Positions 18,078 to 27,673 of a DNA stretch of 64,000 nt are shown piece by piece. Every line of letters starts with the position of its first letter. The first letter of the stretch is position 1. The position numbers and the translations under genes were made by a program. The stretch is taken from the NCBI GenBank assembly GCA_964372115.1, contig CAYJPN010000007.1, forward strand, positions 1 to 64,000. The letters are read 5' to 3'. The DNA comes from CG2-30-36-16 sp964372115. GTDB taxonomy: Bacteria; Bacteroidota; Ignavibacteria; Ignavibacteriales; Ignavibacteriaceae. The notes under the pieces were generated by a model. The model ran no database searches. It was not told the origin of the DNA and saw only the letters and a program-made list of their open reading frames with translations.

Positions 18078-18631
18078 AATAAAAAAAGAGAATAAAAATG
18101 ACAGAAGTAATTTACGATGAATGATTTAATTTAACACAATTAAGTTGTAATAAAATATCAGTATTAACTGCCGGAAAGACCACGCTGCATGCTTATACCC
18201 GAAACACTTCGCAAATAAAATACGCCAACCTAAATATAAATTACCTGCACAACATTGTTAAAATTGAATCGGTGCTGGAGGTCATCTTTCAAATCTGATA
18301 AATATTTCTCCATGTACAGCGGCGCGGTACTTGACTTAAACTAAAAATAAAACTAAGTTAAAACCAAAATTTTTACGAGGGTCGGGATTTTGAAAAAAAT
18401 AAATAACTTTTGTCATTCGTTAGTTCCGTTTAGTAATGGACGGAGGAACCGCTGGCTATTGGTCATTAATGCTCCCGCGGGTATTAATAATTATTTTTAC
18501 TCTTACTCTTACTCTTACTCTTACTCTTGCTCTCTTCCTATTTCGCTTTTACTCTTTCTATACCGGTTTTGCATAAAAATGAAAACAACAACTAATTATC
18601 TATCACAAACAAAACAGAAGGAGTGACGACA
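18078..18631. other. Divergent intergenic region with microsatellite
   Basis: This 554-bp gap separates the O-antigen ligase-like gene from a lipoprotein gene transcribed in the opposite direction, so it should hold both promoters. It carries the TTACTC microsatellite and a short imperfect palindrome (TTCCGTTTAGTAATGGACGGA, 18424-18444). An open frame from a TTG at 18390 to 18626 would encode Ser-Tyr repeats and overlap the next ribosome-binding site; I do not regard it as a gene. Confidence 0.5.
18497..18532. repeat. TTACTC hexamer microsatellite
   Basis: There are five perfect TTACTC units followed by one TTGCTC, about 100 bp before the start of the propeller lipoprotein gene. The pyrimidine-rich tract could change length by slippage. 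Confidence 0.9.
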
Positions 18632-19861
18632 ATGGTAAAAACTTTTATAATTAACGCAGTAATTTTATTACTGCTATTCTTAAGCAGCGGCTGCAAAAAG
18701 AACAGCCCCACAGAGCCGCAGCCAACAAAGCCGCCGGGTTACCAGGAAGATATTCCGTGGGCATCGCTGGCAGACAGTCCATGGCCGATGGTTTATGGAA
18801 ATCCTCAATTAAACGGACGGAGCAAAAATAGCGGAATTACATCCGGCGTGATAAACTGGAAAATAGATTCACTTTTAAATATGAGTGCAGGCATTACTCT
18901 CGGAAAAGATTCAACTATTTATGTAGCCTCAGAGTTTCTTTTTTGTGCATATCGATTTGACGGCTCACTTAAATGGAAATTGAATCTTGGAGTTTCAACT
19001 CAAACAACACCTTTAATAAAGAATAACGGTGACATTATTGTCTACTATGAATCACCAAGTACAATTTATGCCATAAATTCAAACGGTGAAATAAGCTGGA
19101 CTTTACCTCTTCAATTTAATATATCCTCTCAATTCAATATTGGTTTAGATGGCGTAATTTACTTAACTCATTCAAATACCCTTTATGCTGTTTATAATGG
19201 CAATATTTTATGGGAAGTGAACAATAGTAAAATCGGGAGTAATATAAACACAACCATATCGCCTGATGGTAAGTTTATGTACTTAAAAGGTTCACAAAAT
19301 TCCATTATATGCATAGATTTAATCTCGCATCAAATTGTATGGGAATTCGGGAAAGGTGGAAATAGTGCATCTCCATTAATCGATTCGCATGGTAATATTT
19401 ATATCTCAAGTTCTGATGAATCATATAATGATGGAAAATTCGCACTCTTTTCATTTAATCCGGATCGTACGGTTAGATGGTTCTTCCCGCATAATGAATT
19501 AATCCGTTATGGGTCAGAAACATATTCTTCGTATCAACAGCCAGCGATAAACATATTTGGTGATTTTATATTCGGAAATGATACTATATATTCAGTTTCT
19601 TATGATGGACAACTGAACTGGAAGTATATCCCGGATGCCCCAATTGGTTCATCAATTATATCAGATAAAGATGCCTCTGTCTATTTAATAAAAGATGGTG
19701 GTGGAAAATTCGGGTTGCTCAAATTTGACAGCAATGGAAACTTAAAATTTGAAACTTCAGCAATACAATATGAAGGAGAATCAACCAAATTTTCGGGAAT
19801 AATAATTAACAAAGCATTAATCGTCCCGACCCAGGACAAATTTGTATATTCGATAAAGTAG
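18632..19861 (+). CDS. PQQ-type beta-propeller lipoprotein
   Basis: A 409-residue protein. The ATG at 18632 is chosen because AAGGAG lies 8 bases upstream and the GTG at 18623 falls inside that site. The N-terminus (MVKTFIINAVILLLLFLSSGCKK) ends in a lipobox SSGC, followed by a Thr/Pro linker (SPTEPQPTKPPG). The rest is a run of propeller blades of the PQQ-like type with repeated motifs such as GSLKWKLNLG, GEISWTLPL, NILWEVN, QIVWEFGKGG and GQLNWKYIPD. These mostly serve as binding scaffolds, and there is no sign of an enzyme active site. The next gene begins 7 bases later, so the two form a unit with a T9SS cargo protein. Confidence 0.85.
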   Translation: MVKTFIINAVILLLLFLSSGCKKNSPTEPQPTKPPGYQEDIPWASLADSPWPMVYGNPQLNGRSKNSGITSGVINWKIDSLLNMSAGITLGKDSTIYVASEFLFCAYRFDGSLKWKLNLGVSTQTTPLIKNNGDIIVYYESPSTIYAINSNGEISWTLPLQFNISSQFNIGLDGVIYLTHSNTLYAVYNGNILWEVNNSKIGSNINTTISPDGKFMYLKGSQNSIICIDLISHQIVWEFGKGGNSASPLIDSHGNIYISSSDESYNDGKFALFSFNPDRTVRWFFPHNELIRYGSETYSSYQQPAINIFGDFIFGNDTIYSVSYDGQLNWKYIPDAPIGSSIISDKDASVYLIKDGGGKFGLLKFDSNGNLKFETSAIQYEGESTKFSGIIINKALIVPTQDKFVYSIK

Positions 19862-19868
19862 GTTTATA

Positions 19869-21134
19869 ATGAAAAATTACTTACTCATAATACTGTTCCT
19901 TTTCTCCATTTCAAATTTATATCCTCAAGATAAAGCGAGATTAGAAATAGAATTATTTATTGTTGTTGAAGGATTAAATGAAGGGCAAGGTATATTTTTT
20001 ACCTTCAACTCAGTACAAGATTTTGTATACGAAAATGATGCAAACAGATACATATTTAATACTACCTCAAATTATTTAAATTGCTCTTTACCTGTTGGAG
20101 CACCAGGTGTATATGGAAATAATTTGATATTTGAAAATTCTACATACCCCAATAATATGAGATGGTTGGGATTTGATTTTGTATCGGGATCAGAACAAAG
20201 TGCACCACCTGAAATTGATGATTTTGGGTATGGTCTATATAAACTTATCCCATGGACAATACAAAATGACATAGTTGTAGAATTACCTGGCGCATTTTAT
20301 TTAGATATGAGAGATTCACATTATCCTAAAATATTTGGATATCCTTATTATGGGAATGCTGATTTTTTCTTCCTATATAATCTTTCTATAGGTCAATTCA
20401 AATCCGCCGGTTTTTTTGAACCGTCAAGTTCATCAGGATTTGATGAACCAATTAATGCAAATTCTTTAGTGACTATTTGGGGGCTGAATAATTCAGTAAC
20501 ACCGCATAATTCTTTATTCCCTTCAACTTTTTGGAATAACAATCTCATATTAATTCCTTCTGAGACTGGAAATAAACCTCGTTTAGTCTGGAGTCAACAC
20601 CCTACTATCACAGTGAATAATTTTATAGTTTATCGCACCCAAAGTTCAGTACCTCTTTCTCATCCTGAAATTTATTCAACCCCTATTGCAACACTTGGGG
20701 CAAACGTTTTTGAGTTTGTAGATAATGATGTAAGGTTAAGCGGTTCTACTTATTTTTACTACTTTATAAAAGGTAAATATGGAACTCAATACACTACACG
20801 TACAAATATCGTAAGTGCCCAGGGAGGTTTATTCAAGGAAAATGTAACAGAAGAATTGATTCATCCAGTTAAATTCGAAGTGATGAACTTCCCCAACCCC
20901 TTCAATCCATCAACAACTATTAACTACGCAATACCGGAAAATGGTTTTACCGAACTTAAGGTTTACAATATTTACGGTGAACTTGTAGAAATGCTTGTAA
21001 GCGGAAATAAAGAAGCTGGAAATTATTCCGCAAGGTTTCCTGCGAATGGCAGTGGGCTTTCATCGGGAATTTATTTGTACACGTTAACAAGCGGCAAATA
21101 CAAAACCACCGGCAAAATGACGCTGGTTAAATAA
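19869..21134 (+). CDS. Secreted protein with T9SS type A sorting domain
   Basis: A 421-residue exported protein. The signal peptide is MKNYLLIILFLFSISNLYPQ (cleavage near residue 20). The main body has no domain I recognise; it contains a fibronectin-like strand set around LVWSQHPTITVNNFIVYRT to YFYYFIKGKYGTQYTTRTN. The last 85 residues are a type A sorting domain (NFPNPFNPSTTINY, LKVYNIYGELVEML, GIYLYTL, ending KMTLVK). It lies 7 bases after the propeller lipoprotein gene, so the two are probably co-transcribed and may act together at the surface. Confidence 0.88.
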   Translation: MKNYLLIILFLFSISNLYPQDKARLEIELFIVVEGLNEGQGIFFTFNSVQDFVYENDANRYIFNTTSNYLNCSLPVGAPGVYGNNLIFENSTYPNNMRWLGFDFVSGSEQSAPPEIDDFGYGLYKLIPWTIQNDIVVELPGAFYLDMRDSHYPKIFGYPYYGNADFFFLYNLSIGQFKSAGFFEPSSSSGFDEPINANSLVTIWGLNNSVTPHNSLFPSTFWNNNLILIPSETGNKPRLVWSQHPTITVNNFIVYRTQSSVPLSHPEIYSTPIATLGANVFEFVDNDVRLSGSTYFYYFIKGKYGTQYTTRTNIVSAQGGLFKENVTEELIHPVKFEVMNFPNPFNPSTTINYAIPENGFTELKVYNIYGELVEMLVSGNKEAGNYSARFPANGSGLSSGIYLYTLTSGKYKTTGKMTLVK

Positions 21135-21323
21135 TAGCAGTGTCAAATAAAAAAGGTTGATGTGATATGCAATTTATTCTCTTTCAGTAACAACTTAACC
21201 GTAATTTAGGCAGTTTAATAAAAGATATTCAATTAATCTTAAATTTAGACTTGACTTTATACGACTTTTTATTGAATTTTTGCCGCAAGTTTAATAATAA
21301 CAGAGTTTTTGGGAGCTGAATTA

Positions 21324-22367
21324 ATGCCAAAAAAAGTTTTATTCCTTTTTACGTTTCTACTTTTCTCAATAACGATGGTAGACGCTCAAACCGTTATAGG
21401 AAAATATGCCGGTGAGTTTATGGCTATCGGTGTTGGCGGCAGACCGCTGGGTATGGGCGGGGCATTTGTTGCCCTTGCTAACGATGTTACTTCAGGATAT
21501 TATAATCCCGCCGGGTTAGCTCATTTAGATTATCCGCAAATTGCGCTGATGCATGATGAGCGTTTCGGTAATCTTGTAAATTACAATTATGCCGGCGTCG
21601 CAATTCCTTACGGAAAGGATATGACCTTTGCGCTAAACTTAATGCGTCTCGGAATCGACGACATCCCCGATACAAGGGAAGCACTAATTGATAGAACTAC
21701 AGGCCAGGTTATTTACGATATATATTCTCCATCCGCAAGGCTTGACCCGAATTTGGTAAAAAACTTTAGCAACCAGGATTGGGTTGGATATTTATCTTTT
21801 GCAAAACGGTACTCTGAAGATTTTTACTACGGAGCTTCCGTAAAAATTATATATAGAGATATTGCCGAGTACTCGGCTTACGGCGTTGGTTTCGATGTTG
21901 GCGCCTGGTACACTCCTTACGAAAACTTGCAGCTTGGAGCCAACCTTCAGGATATAACCACCACGCTTGTTGCGTGGAATACAGGAAGAAATGAACTTGT
22001 TGCCCCGACAGTAAAAATTGGTGCGGCTTACGATATTTATTTCTTCGGTGGCAGATTATCTCCTGCGATAGATTTTGATGTTCGTTTTGAAAACAGAAGG
22101 TTTGCTTCTACGTTTAATGCCGGTCCCGTTAGTTTTGATTTCCACGGCGGACTCGAATATAACTTCAAAAATATATTTTCAATACGGGGTGGATTTAACG
22201 ATGTAAAACAATTTACAATTGGCGCCGGTGTAAAACTGCCAAAACTTAATATCGATTATTCATTTGCACGTTTCAGTACTTCCGAACTTGAAAGACTGCC
22301 GGATACCCATCGTATCTCTTTAATTCTTACGCTTGAAGAACCGCGGTTTTCAAGATCAGGTAATTAA
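21324..22367 (+). CDS. PorV/PorQ family outer-membrane protein
   Basis: A 347-residue protein. ATG 21324 was chosen over the TTG at 21309 because GGGAG precedes it at good spacing and it gives a clean signal peptide (MPKKVLFLFTFLLFSITMVDAQ). The mature N-terminus contains the family pattern AGEFMAIGVGGRPLGMGGAFVALANDVTSGYYNPAGLA, as in FadL-like PorV and PorQ barrels. Alternating hydrophobic strands then continue to the end. PorV is the shuttle that links T9SS cargo to the surface-attachment machinery, and paralogues are common, so whether this is the main PorV is not settled. The upstream neighbours encode a T9SS cargo and a lipoprotein. Confidence 0.88.
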   Translation: MPKKVLFLFTFLLFSITMVDAQTVIGKYAGEFMAIGVGGRPLGMGGAFVALANDVTSGYYNPAGLAHLDYPQIALMHDERFGNLVNYNYAGVAIPYGKDMTFALNLMRLGIDDIPDTREALIDRTTGQVIYDIYSPSARLDPNLVKNFSNQDWVGYLSFAKRYSEDFYYGASVKIIYRDIAEYSAYGVGFDVGAWYTPYENLQLGANLQDITTTLVAWNTGRNELVAPTVKIGAAYDIYFFGGRLSPAIDFDVRFENRRFASTFNAGPVSFDFHGGLEYNFKNIFSIRGGFNDVKQFTIGAGVKLPKLNIDYSFARFSTSELERLPDTHRISLILTLEEPRFSRSGN

Positions 22368-22390
22368 ACTTACACTCCCAAATTTTTATA

Positions 22391-22420
22391 AAGGCTGATC
22401 TAATTATCAGCCTTTTTTTA
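22391..22420. terminator. Rho-independent terminator
   Basis: AAGGCTGAT pairs with ATCAGCCTT across a 6-nt loop, followed by seven T on the + strand, after the PorV/PorQ-family stop. The convergent NRDE gene ends at 22433 and may also use this hairpin. Confidence 0.88.
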
Positions 22421-22432
22421 TTTTAAAGATAA

Positions 22433-23206
22433 TTATTTGTCGTTAATTATTTTAAATGTGGTTTTTGATGTCCGGGAAATAGTCCCATTCTCATCATAAG
22501 TGTGTTCTTCAAAAAACATAGTGTCATCATTATCAACTAAAATAACAGTTGACGAACGTGTTCCGTAAGATGGCGTTACAATAAAAATCGAACTGACAGC
22601 CTTTTCAATTTCCTTCGGCAGACCGGTATCGGGAAGCATACTTTCCTCAAACTCTTCTTTATCTGTTAATATTTCAAATAAATCTGCAACCGAAAAATTT
22701 TCGCGCGAAATAACTTCGTTAAAAAGAGAATTAACTTTTTTATTTTTCGGCCAGGGAGAGTTAAGAAGATGATTTGATAAACTGTATATACCCGGCTTTA
22801 ACTGTTCAACCTTTTTTGTGATGCTGCTGAAATAAAGAAGCGAACAAACCTCGCCGAAAATCAAATTGTAACCGTTATAATTATCAGCCGTATTTATTAG
22901 ATTTTCAGAAAACAAATGTCCATTCATTTTTTCCTCTAAAAAAACGGAAACAATTTTGCCCCTGGTTGGAGCGTTTTGTTTTTGATTACTGAGATTGCGG
23001 AAATTTGTCAGCGCTGCTATTTTTCCTTTTTTATTTACGCCAAGCCACGTGCCGCCGGCTTCCTCATCAATGCCGGCAAAAACGGATGGTTTATTTTTCC
23101 AATAATGGGCAGGCTGTGCCGGTCGTTTATAAAACTCATCGCGGTTTGCCGCAAGTATAAGTTTATATTCGGGATGATTAGAATGCGAAAATACAAGCAA
23201 GCACAT
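22433..23206 (-). CDS. NRDE family protein (TANGO2-like)
   Basis: A 257-residue member of the NRDE/TANGO2 family. The start MCLLVFSH places a Cys at position 2, which would become the N-terminal nucleophile if the family has an Ntn-hydrolase-like fold. The name-giving NRDE sits at AANRDEFYKRPA (about residues 20-31), followed by AGIDEEAGGTWLGVNKKGKIAALTN. The biochemical role is not established; animal TANGO2 has been linked to heme and lipid handling. The start overlaps the stop of the upstream NAD(P)-binding gene (TAATG), so they share a transcript. Confidence 0.88.
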   Translation of the reverse strand: MCLLVFSHSNHPEYKLILAANRDEFYKRPAQPAHYWKNKPSVFAGIDEEAGGTWLGVNKKGKIAALTNFRNLSNQKQNAPTRGKIVSVFLEEKMNGHLFSENLINTADNYNGYNLIFGEVCSLLYFSSITKKVEQLKPGIYSLSNHLLNSPWPKNKKVNSLFNEVISRENFSVADLFEILTDKEEFEESMLPDTGLPKEIEKAVSSIFIVTPSYGTRSSTVILVDNDDTMFFEEHTYDENGTISRTSKTTFKIINDK

Positions 23207-23868
23207 TACACACCTGCTTTTTTAATTATCTCATCGGACTCAATTATTTTTTTGCCAATATAATTTTCATTAGCTGAAAGCACCATAACTTTTGCAACCT
23301 CATCTGCTTCTACCGGTTTATACTTTTTTAATCCGCCTACCCAAAAAGGTGAAAAAACTTTTGCAAGTACTTCACCGACTTTTTCACCCACTCTGAACTC
23401 TTCTCTTTTTCCGATGAGGAGTGAAGGTTGAAAAATTGTTATTGAGAAATATTCTAATTTTGAAATAGCTTCTTCAACCTCCCCCTTAACCCGTAAATAA
23501 AAGTTTCTTGAATCCCTATCGGCGCCAATTGATGATACAAGTAAAAACTGTTTAGCTCCGTTTTTTAAAGCGAGTTGTGCAGCATGGTATGAATACCAAA
23601 AATCAACCTTTTTAAAATTTTCTTTACTTCCAGCTTTTTTTATAGTAGTGCCAAGACAGCAAAATACATCAACACAAATAAATGCTTCTCTCAGTTTTTC
23701 TAATTGGTCAAACCCGGATATATATTGTATTAGTTTTTTATTAGAGCTATTTAAACTACGCCTTGTAATTATCTTAACCGAAGAATATGATTCATCCGAC
23801 AATAAATATTTTAAGCACTGGCTTCCGACTAAACCGGTTGCCCCGAGCAACAGAGCAGTTTTATTCAT
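23206..23868 (-). CDS. NAD(P)-binding oxidoreductase-like protein (NmrA/HTATIP2 type)
   Basis: A 220-residue atypical SDR. The ATG at 23868 gives MNKTALLLGATGLVGSQCL with the glycine motif GATGLVG at residues 9-15; a frame open to 23907 would add 13 residues before the Rossmann strand and is less likely. FLLVSSIGADRDSRNFYLRVKGEVEEA contains the Ser and a YLRVK segment at the position of the YxxxK motif. Proteins of this kind are often annotated as oxidoreductases or as redox-sensing regulators. The substrate is unknown. It is translationally coupled to the NRDE gene downstream. Confidence 0.82.
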   Translation of the reverse strand: MNKTALLLGATGLVGSQCLKYLLSDESYSSVKIITRRSLNSSNKKLIQYISGFDQLEKLREAFICVDVFCCLGTTIKKAGSKENFKKVDFWYSYHAAQLALKNGAKQFLLVSSIGADRDSRNFYLRVKGEVEEAISKLEYFSITIFQPSLLIGKREEFRVGEKVGEVLAKVFSPFWVGGLKKYKPVEADEVAKVMVLSANENYIGKKIIESDEIIKKAGV

Positions 23869-23929
23869 ATATTTTTTTATGAAAGATATAACTTTTACGG
23901 CAAACAAATAACGGAAGAAGCGATAAAAT

Positions 23930-24214
23930 TTAGCTTTGTATTTTTATACTCGCGGAAAAGCCGATATGATCTTTTATAGCTTTAGCTGAGTCTCTCGGTT
24001 CGGGGTAATTCCAGGCTGCATTCCAGCAAACATTTTGTCCCTCTACAATATTATAAAAATCCGCAGTACCGTTTTTTACATCGGATTGTTTGGTGGAACT
24101 CTTTCTTAAGAACTGTTTTTTTACTGAATTAATGGGGAAATAATAATGACCGTCAACAATTTTGTAATCATTGCTTTCGGCAAGAACTGTTTTATCCCAG
24201 ATAGCTTTTACCAT
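23930..24214 (-). CDS. DUF427 family protein
   Basis: A 94-residue single-domain protein. ATG 24214 was chosen because GGAG lies 6 bases upstream and the product begins MVKAIWDKTVLAES, the usual DUF427 start. The family pattern continues with YYFPINSVKKQFLRKSSTKQ, GTADFYNIV and CWNAAWNYPEPRDSAKAIKDHIGF. The function of the family is unknown. It is co-oriented with the NAD(P)-binding and NRDE genes, with a 61-bp gap, and may belong to the same transcript. Confidence 0.88.
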   Translation of the reverse strand: MVKAIWDKTVLAESNDYKIVDGHYYFPINSVKKQFLRKSSTKQSDVKNGTADFYNIVEGQNVCWNAAWNYPEPRDSAKAIKDHIGFSASIKIQS

Positions 24215-24372
24215 AAGTATCTCCGTATATGTAAATATTTTCAATACACAGTTAAATAAATATTTGGGAAATATCAAGTCAAAATTATTTTTGGGATTTT
24301 TTTATACTTATCGAGCAACAAAATATTATCAATGAGTCAACGCAATGCAGAGCATATAACACAAATATTAAA

Positions 24373-26511
24373 TCAAAGAATAAACAACCAAACAAATTTT
24401 GCAAGTATTGCAAATTCTTTGCTTTGTAATTTGTTTTGAGTTGAAAGAAGCTGATTGACAACAAGATAAAAATTACTTCCTACATTCGGCTGCCAGTTGA
24501 AGCGATAGTTAAGTAAAACCTGGTCAAGGGCATTGTTCCACTGCGCAAAAAGAGAACTATTAACCATCGTCGAAAAATCGTACTGGATGCGTGAACCTAT
24601 TTCATTTGTTTGAAAACTTGCCCCGCCAAGAGATATATTATTGTGCTGGAAATCGGCATATAACGAAAGATGTTGATTCGCAACCCATGTTGCGCTCGAT
24701 GAGAAGGATTTTATTTTACCGGAATAAAAATTGCCGATTGAGCCATAAATCTCACCCACAATATCCCGGCTTTTTGAGGTTGTAAAATCTAAGGAATAAC
24801 CTGTAAACCAGTATTTGCCCGCTGGGATACTTTTTCCCTCGAATATTTCGAAATCATCTTTTAGCAAATCAAAAGTCCTTTGAATTTCAATCTTAAGCTG
24901 ATCTCCAAGCATGGTTGTAAAACCAAACGGTTGATAATAGATATCAGCCGCCAGCAATTGATTGTTTTTGTCGAGCTTAAAATTTGATTGAATAGGTGAA
25001 AAACTTAACCTTTTTAATCCTGCAAAATTAACCCTTGGAGAAATTATTAAATCATAAGAATAGCTTTGAATATTACCGCGCGAAATAAACCCGATTGCAG
25101 GATTAAATTTATTCTGAATAAACCCGTATGACATATACTGGTCAATCAAATCATTGGGGTAATCGATATAAATTTTTCCTGCCCAAGAATTATTGGAGCA
25201 GTTTTTTTCATCACTTTTTGCAATACCTGCGCCAACAATAAGGTTTTTATCACCGAGAAATTCGTTAAATACAAATTCAGCATCACCCGCATAAACGCGG
25301 TTAAACCCATCTTTTGAATATTTGTTGGATATAAAAAATCCGATGTAAGATTTTTCGAGCCAATCGAACTTTGCACGGGCAACTCCATAATTTGTCCCCG
25401 GCTCAAATCCCTTCCGGTTAGTCTGCATATCGATAATACCGATTTCTGCACCTTTTACTCTACCGACAAGTTTTGCGCCTCCTATTATCGGAATTTCCTC
25501 CCCGTTGCTTAAACCAATACGCCTGCTGTAAAAAAGGTTGTTGTTGCCGCCAAGGGAAAATGAAAAAACGCTCGAGCCCTCAAGAAAAAAATCTCGCTTC
25601 TCAGGGAAAAACAAAGGGAAACGGGTTAGGTTTATTCTTGCCCTGTCCGATTCAACCTGCGCAAAGTCAGTATTAAATGTTAGATCGAGTGAGAGTGTTT
25701 CTGTGATTCCGTATTTTATATCGAGACCAGGTTTATGCACATATTTTTTATCATCCGCGTTCAACTGTGCACCGGCTGTGACAAATGGTTTTACATAAAT
25801 TGGGGTACCGCGTTTTATTCCTTCAATCCCCCGGAGAGTACCGCCATAAGCGGGGTTAAAAAAGTTCTGGTTTGCAGAATATCCTTCCCACTGGATTTCT
25901 TCATTAAACCGCTGAATTTTTCTGTAAAAGTTAATTCCCCAAACTTGCTTTTCAATATCATAAAATTTAAAAGTTGAAAATGGAAAAACCATCTCCGTGC
26001 TCCAGCCGCTGTCGCATATGGCAGAACGTACATTCCACACCCCATGCCAGCTTTCATTAAATCCGTGGTTGCCGGATAATAAAATATCGTCCCTCATTCC
26101 GAGCGGATTTGTACCGAACCAGTAAGCGCTTCTATCATCATTAAAAGTATCAAAAAAAACTGCTACATTGTCATCACCGCTCCATTTTCCGTCAAGTTTT
26201 AATTCCCGGGCAATAATTTGAGATGGTTCATCATCATAGCAAAAAAACGAAACATAAATGTTGTCATCATCATAAAGAAGTCTAACTTCTGTCCTGAAAG
26301 AAGGTCTATCACCGGGTACAGGATCGTGCTGAGAAAAATCTGTTATTGGATTCGCATTTTGCCATACAGAATCAGTAACAAAACCATCAATTTCAGGGGA
26401 ATTAGTAGTTCTTACCGCATTAGCAACTTTGAATTGTGCAAAATTTAGCGAGGTTAAAAAGAGTATGATCAAAACAATTTTGTAACCCGGCTTTTGAATA
26501 AAAACAGCCAC
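24373..26511 (-). CDS. DUF5916 protein with CBM9-like N-terminal domain, predicted outer-membrane barrel
   Basis: A 712-residue exported protein. The N-terminus (GTG start at 26511) has a signal peptide ending near SLNFAQ (about residue 26). Residues about 30-210 form a carbohydrate-binding-module-9-like beta-sandwich (PEIDGFVTDSVWQNANPI, YDDDNIYVSFFCYDDEP, WSTEMVFPFSTFKF). The remainder matches DUF5916: FNTDFAQVESDRARINLTRFPLFFPEKRDFFLEG, then many alternating strands ending in a C-terminal hydrophobic residue pattern, consistent with a beta-barrel. No function has been assigned to the family. It appears to be monocistronic. Confidence 0.87.
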   Translation of the reverse strand: MAVFIQKPGYKIVLIILFLTSLNFAQFKVANAVRTTNSPEIDGFVTDSVWQNANPITDFSQHDPVPGDRPSFRTEVRLLYDDDNIYVSFFCYDDEPSQIIARELKLDGKWSGDDNVAVFFDTFNDDRSAYWFGTNPLGMRDDILLSGNHGFNESWHGVWNVRSAICDSGWSTEMVFPFSTFKFYDIEKQVWGINFYRKIQRFNEEIQWEGYSANQNFFNPAYGGTLRGIEGIKRGTPIYVKPFVTAGAQLNADDKKYVHKPGLDIKYGITETLSLDLTFNTDFAQVESDRARINLTRFPLFFPEKRDFFLEGSSVFSFSLGGNNNLFYSRRIGLSNGEEIPIIGGAKLVGRVKGAEIGIIDMQTNRKGFEPGTNYGVARAKFDWLEKSYIGFFISNKYSKDGFNRVYAGDAEFVFNEFLGDKNLIVGAGIAKSDEKNCSNNSWAGKIYIDYPNDLIDQYMSYGFIQNKFNPAIGFISRGNIQSYSYDLIISPRVNFAGLKRLSFSPIQSNFKLDKNNQLLAADIYYQPFGFTTMLGDQLKIEIQRTFDLLKDDFEIFEGKSIPAGKYWFTGYSLDFTTSKSRDIVGEIYGSIGNFYSGKIKSFSSSATWVANQHLSLYADFQHNNISLGGASFQTNEIGSRIQYDFSTMVNSSLFAQWNNALDQVLLNYRFNWQPNVGSNFYLVVNQLLSTQNKLQSKEFAILAKFVWLFIL

Positions 26512-26749
26512 AATTATTCCGGAATTATTTTCGATAAAACAAAATTTTAAGTTTAAAGATAAACATTATCCATTTTATCTCTTACCCGACCGATTAAAAT
26601 AATTTTTAGTAAACATTAAATCTTTTATTTGTTGTTTCGATAATAAATAAAAGTACTCAAAGAGGGATTGGTTTTTATTCAAAAAACATATTATATAACG
26701 GGTGAAATTTTTTCATGGGCTAAAAATTAGCAATTTTTTGCATTTTTAG

Positions 26750-26757
26750 TACATTTG
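26750..26757 (+). promoter_or_regulatory. Possible -7 promoter element (TAnnTTTG)
   Basis: TACATTTG lies 22 bases upstream of the ATG at 26780 and fits the Bacteroidetes primary-sigma -7 consensus. A -33 element at normal spacing is not clear. A TTGCA...TGCAA inverted repeat surrounds it. Confidence 0.35.
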
Positions 26758-26779
26758 CAATAATAATAATAAAAGTTTT

Positions 26780-27673
26780 ATGTCGAAAAAAATTGTTGTT
26801 AAACTTGATAATAAAGAACTTCCGAAACTGAAGTCAATTTTAGCTTTAAGAGAAGGTGAACTTGCCGATTTAAATGTTACCGGTCTACGTTACGGCAAAC
26901 TTGGTGATGAGATTGTAATTAGTTTTAATCTTGATGATAAACATCATCAGGCAGTAGTTGAAAAATTTATTCTTAATGATTTAAAAATTCTTCAGCCTGA
27001 CGATGATACAATGAAAATAATTGAGCATGCCCAGGTACCTGCATCAATGGGTTCCCGGTATTCAAAAACTACCAGTTGGGGCGAACTTAAAGAAAAAGCA
27101 TCGGCGGCAGCCGGCAGCGGCGCGGGCGCATTAGAGGAGTCTATTGCCACTGGCAACTATGAAAAGGTTATCCAGATAGCAAAAGATATAAAAAATGACC
27201 ACCACACAATCGAACGGGCAAAAACAGGTATTACAACCGCGCTTGTTAACGCAATAGAACAGAACTTTCAAAAAGGTTTGCATAATAAGTACGAAACAAA
27301 CAAATATATTGCCGCATTGATAAAAATTGCTTCGGATGAAAAGTTAAAAAATTTGAGACAATACGAGTCAATAAAATCTGCGGGCTTTAAAGCTATAGAA
27401 TTATGCGAAACTCATCAGGAATATCTTGGGGAATTAGTAAAGATTTGCAATAACAGTTCACTTGTAAACAGTGTAAATATAACTGCGGCTATAGTTTTTG
27501 CAAGGAATACACTCCCTTTTGAAGAAGAACAAAAAGAAAACTTAGACTACGCTTCGAAAAACCTAAATGTCCGGTGGCTGCAAATAGCTTTTGATATAGT
27601 TGAATTTGAGTTTGAGTCAATAGAGGTAGAGCAGTTTAACGCTTTAATGGATTACGTTAACGCACACCGGTAG
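26780..27673 (+). CDS. Conserved-looking hypothetical protein, helical C-terminal part
   Basis: A 297-residue protein that I do not recognise. It has no signal peptide or membrane helix, so it is probably cytoplasmic. Residues 1-75 look like a compact alpha/beta domain (SKKIVVKLDNKELPKLK, VISFNLDD). A flexible Ala/Gly/Ser stretch follows (ASAAAGSGAGALEE, about 111-124). Residues 125-297 are predicted almost wholly helical, with HEAT- or TPR-like spacing of aliphatic residues. Codon use is like that of its neighbours. It is followed by a 306-bp gap before gatE, so co-transcription with gatE is doubtful. Confidence 0.75.
   Translation: MSKKIVVKLDNKELPKLKSILALREGELADLNVTGLRYGKLGDEIVISFNLDDKHHQAVVEKFILNDLKILQPDDDTMKIIEHAQVPASMGSRYSKTTSWGELKEKASAAAGSGAGALEESIATGNYEKVIQIAKDIKNDHHTIERAKTGITTALVNAIEQNFQKGLHNKYETNKYIAALIKIASDEKLKNLRQYESIKSAGFKAIELCETHQEYLGELVKICNNSSLVNSVNITAAIVFARNTLPFEEEQKENLDYASKNLNVRWLQIAFDIVEFEFESIEVEQFNALMDYVNAHR

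Noticed and set aside
18390..18626. Open frame with Ser-Tyr repeats (78 codons, TTG start)
   Set aside because: It is created by the hexamer microsatellite, has no proper ribosome-binding site and overlaps that of the next gene.
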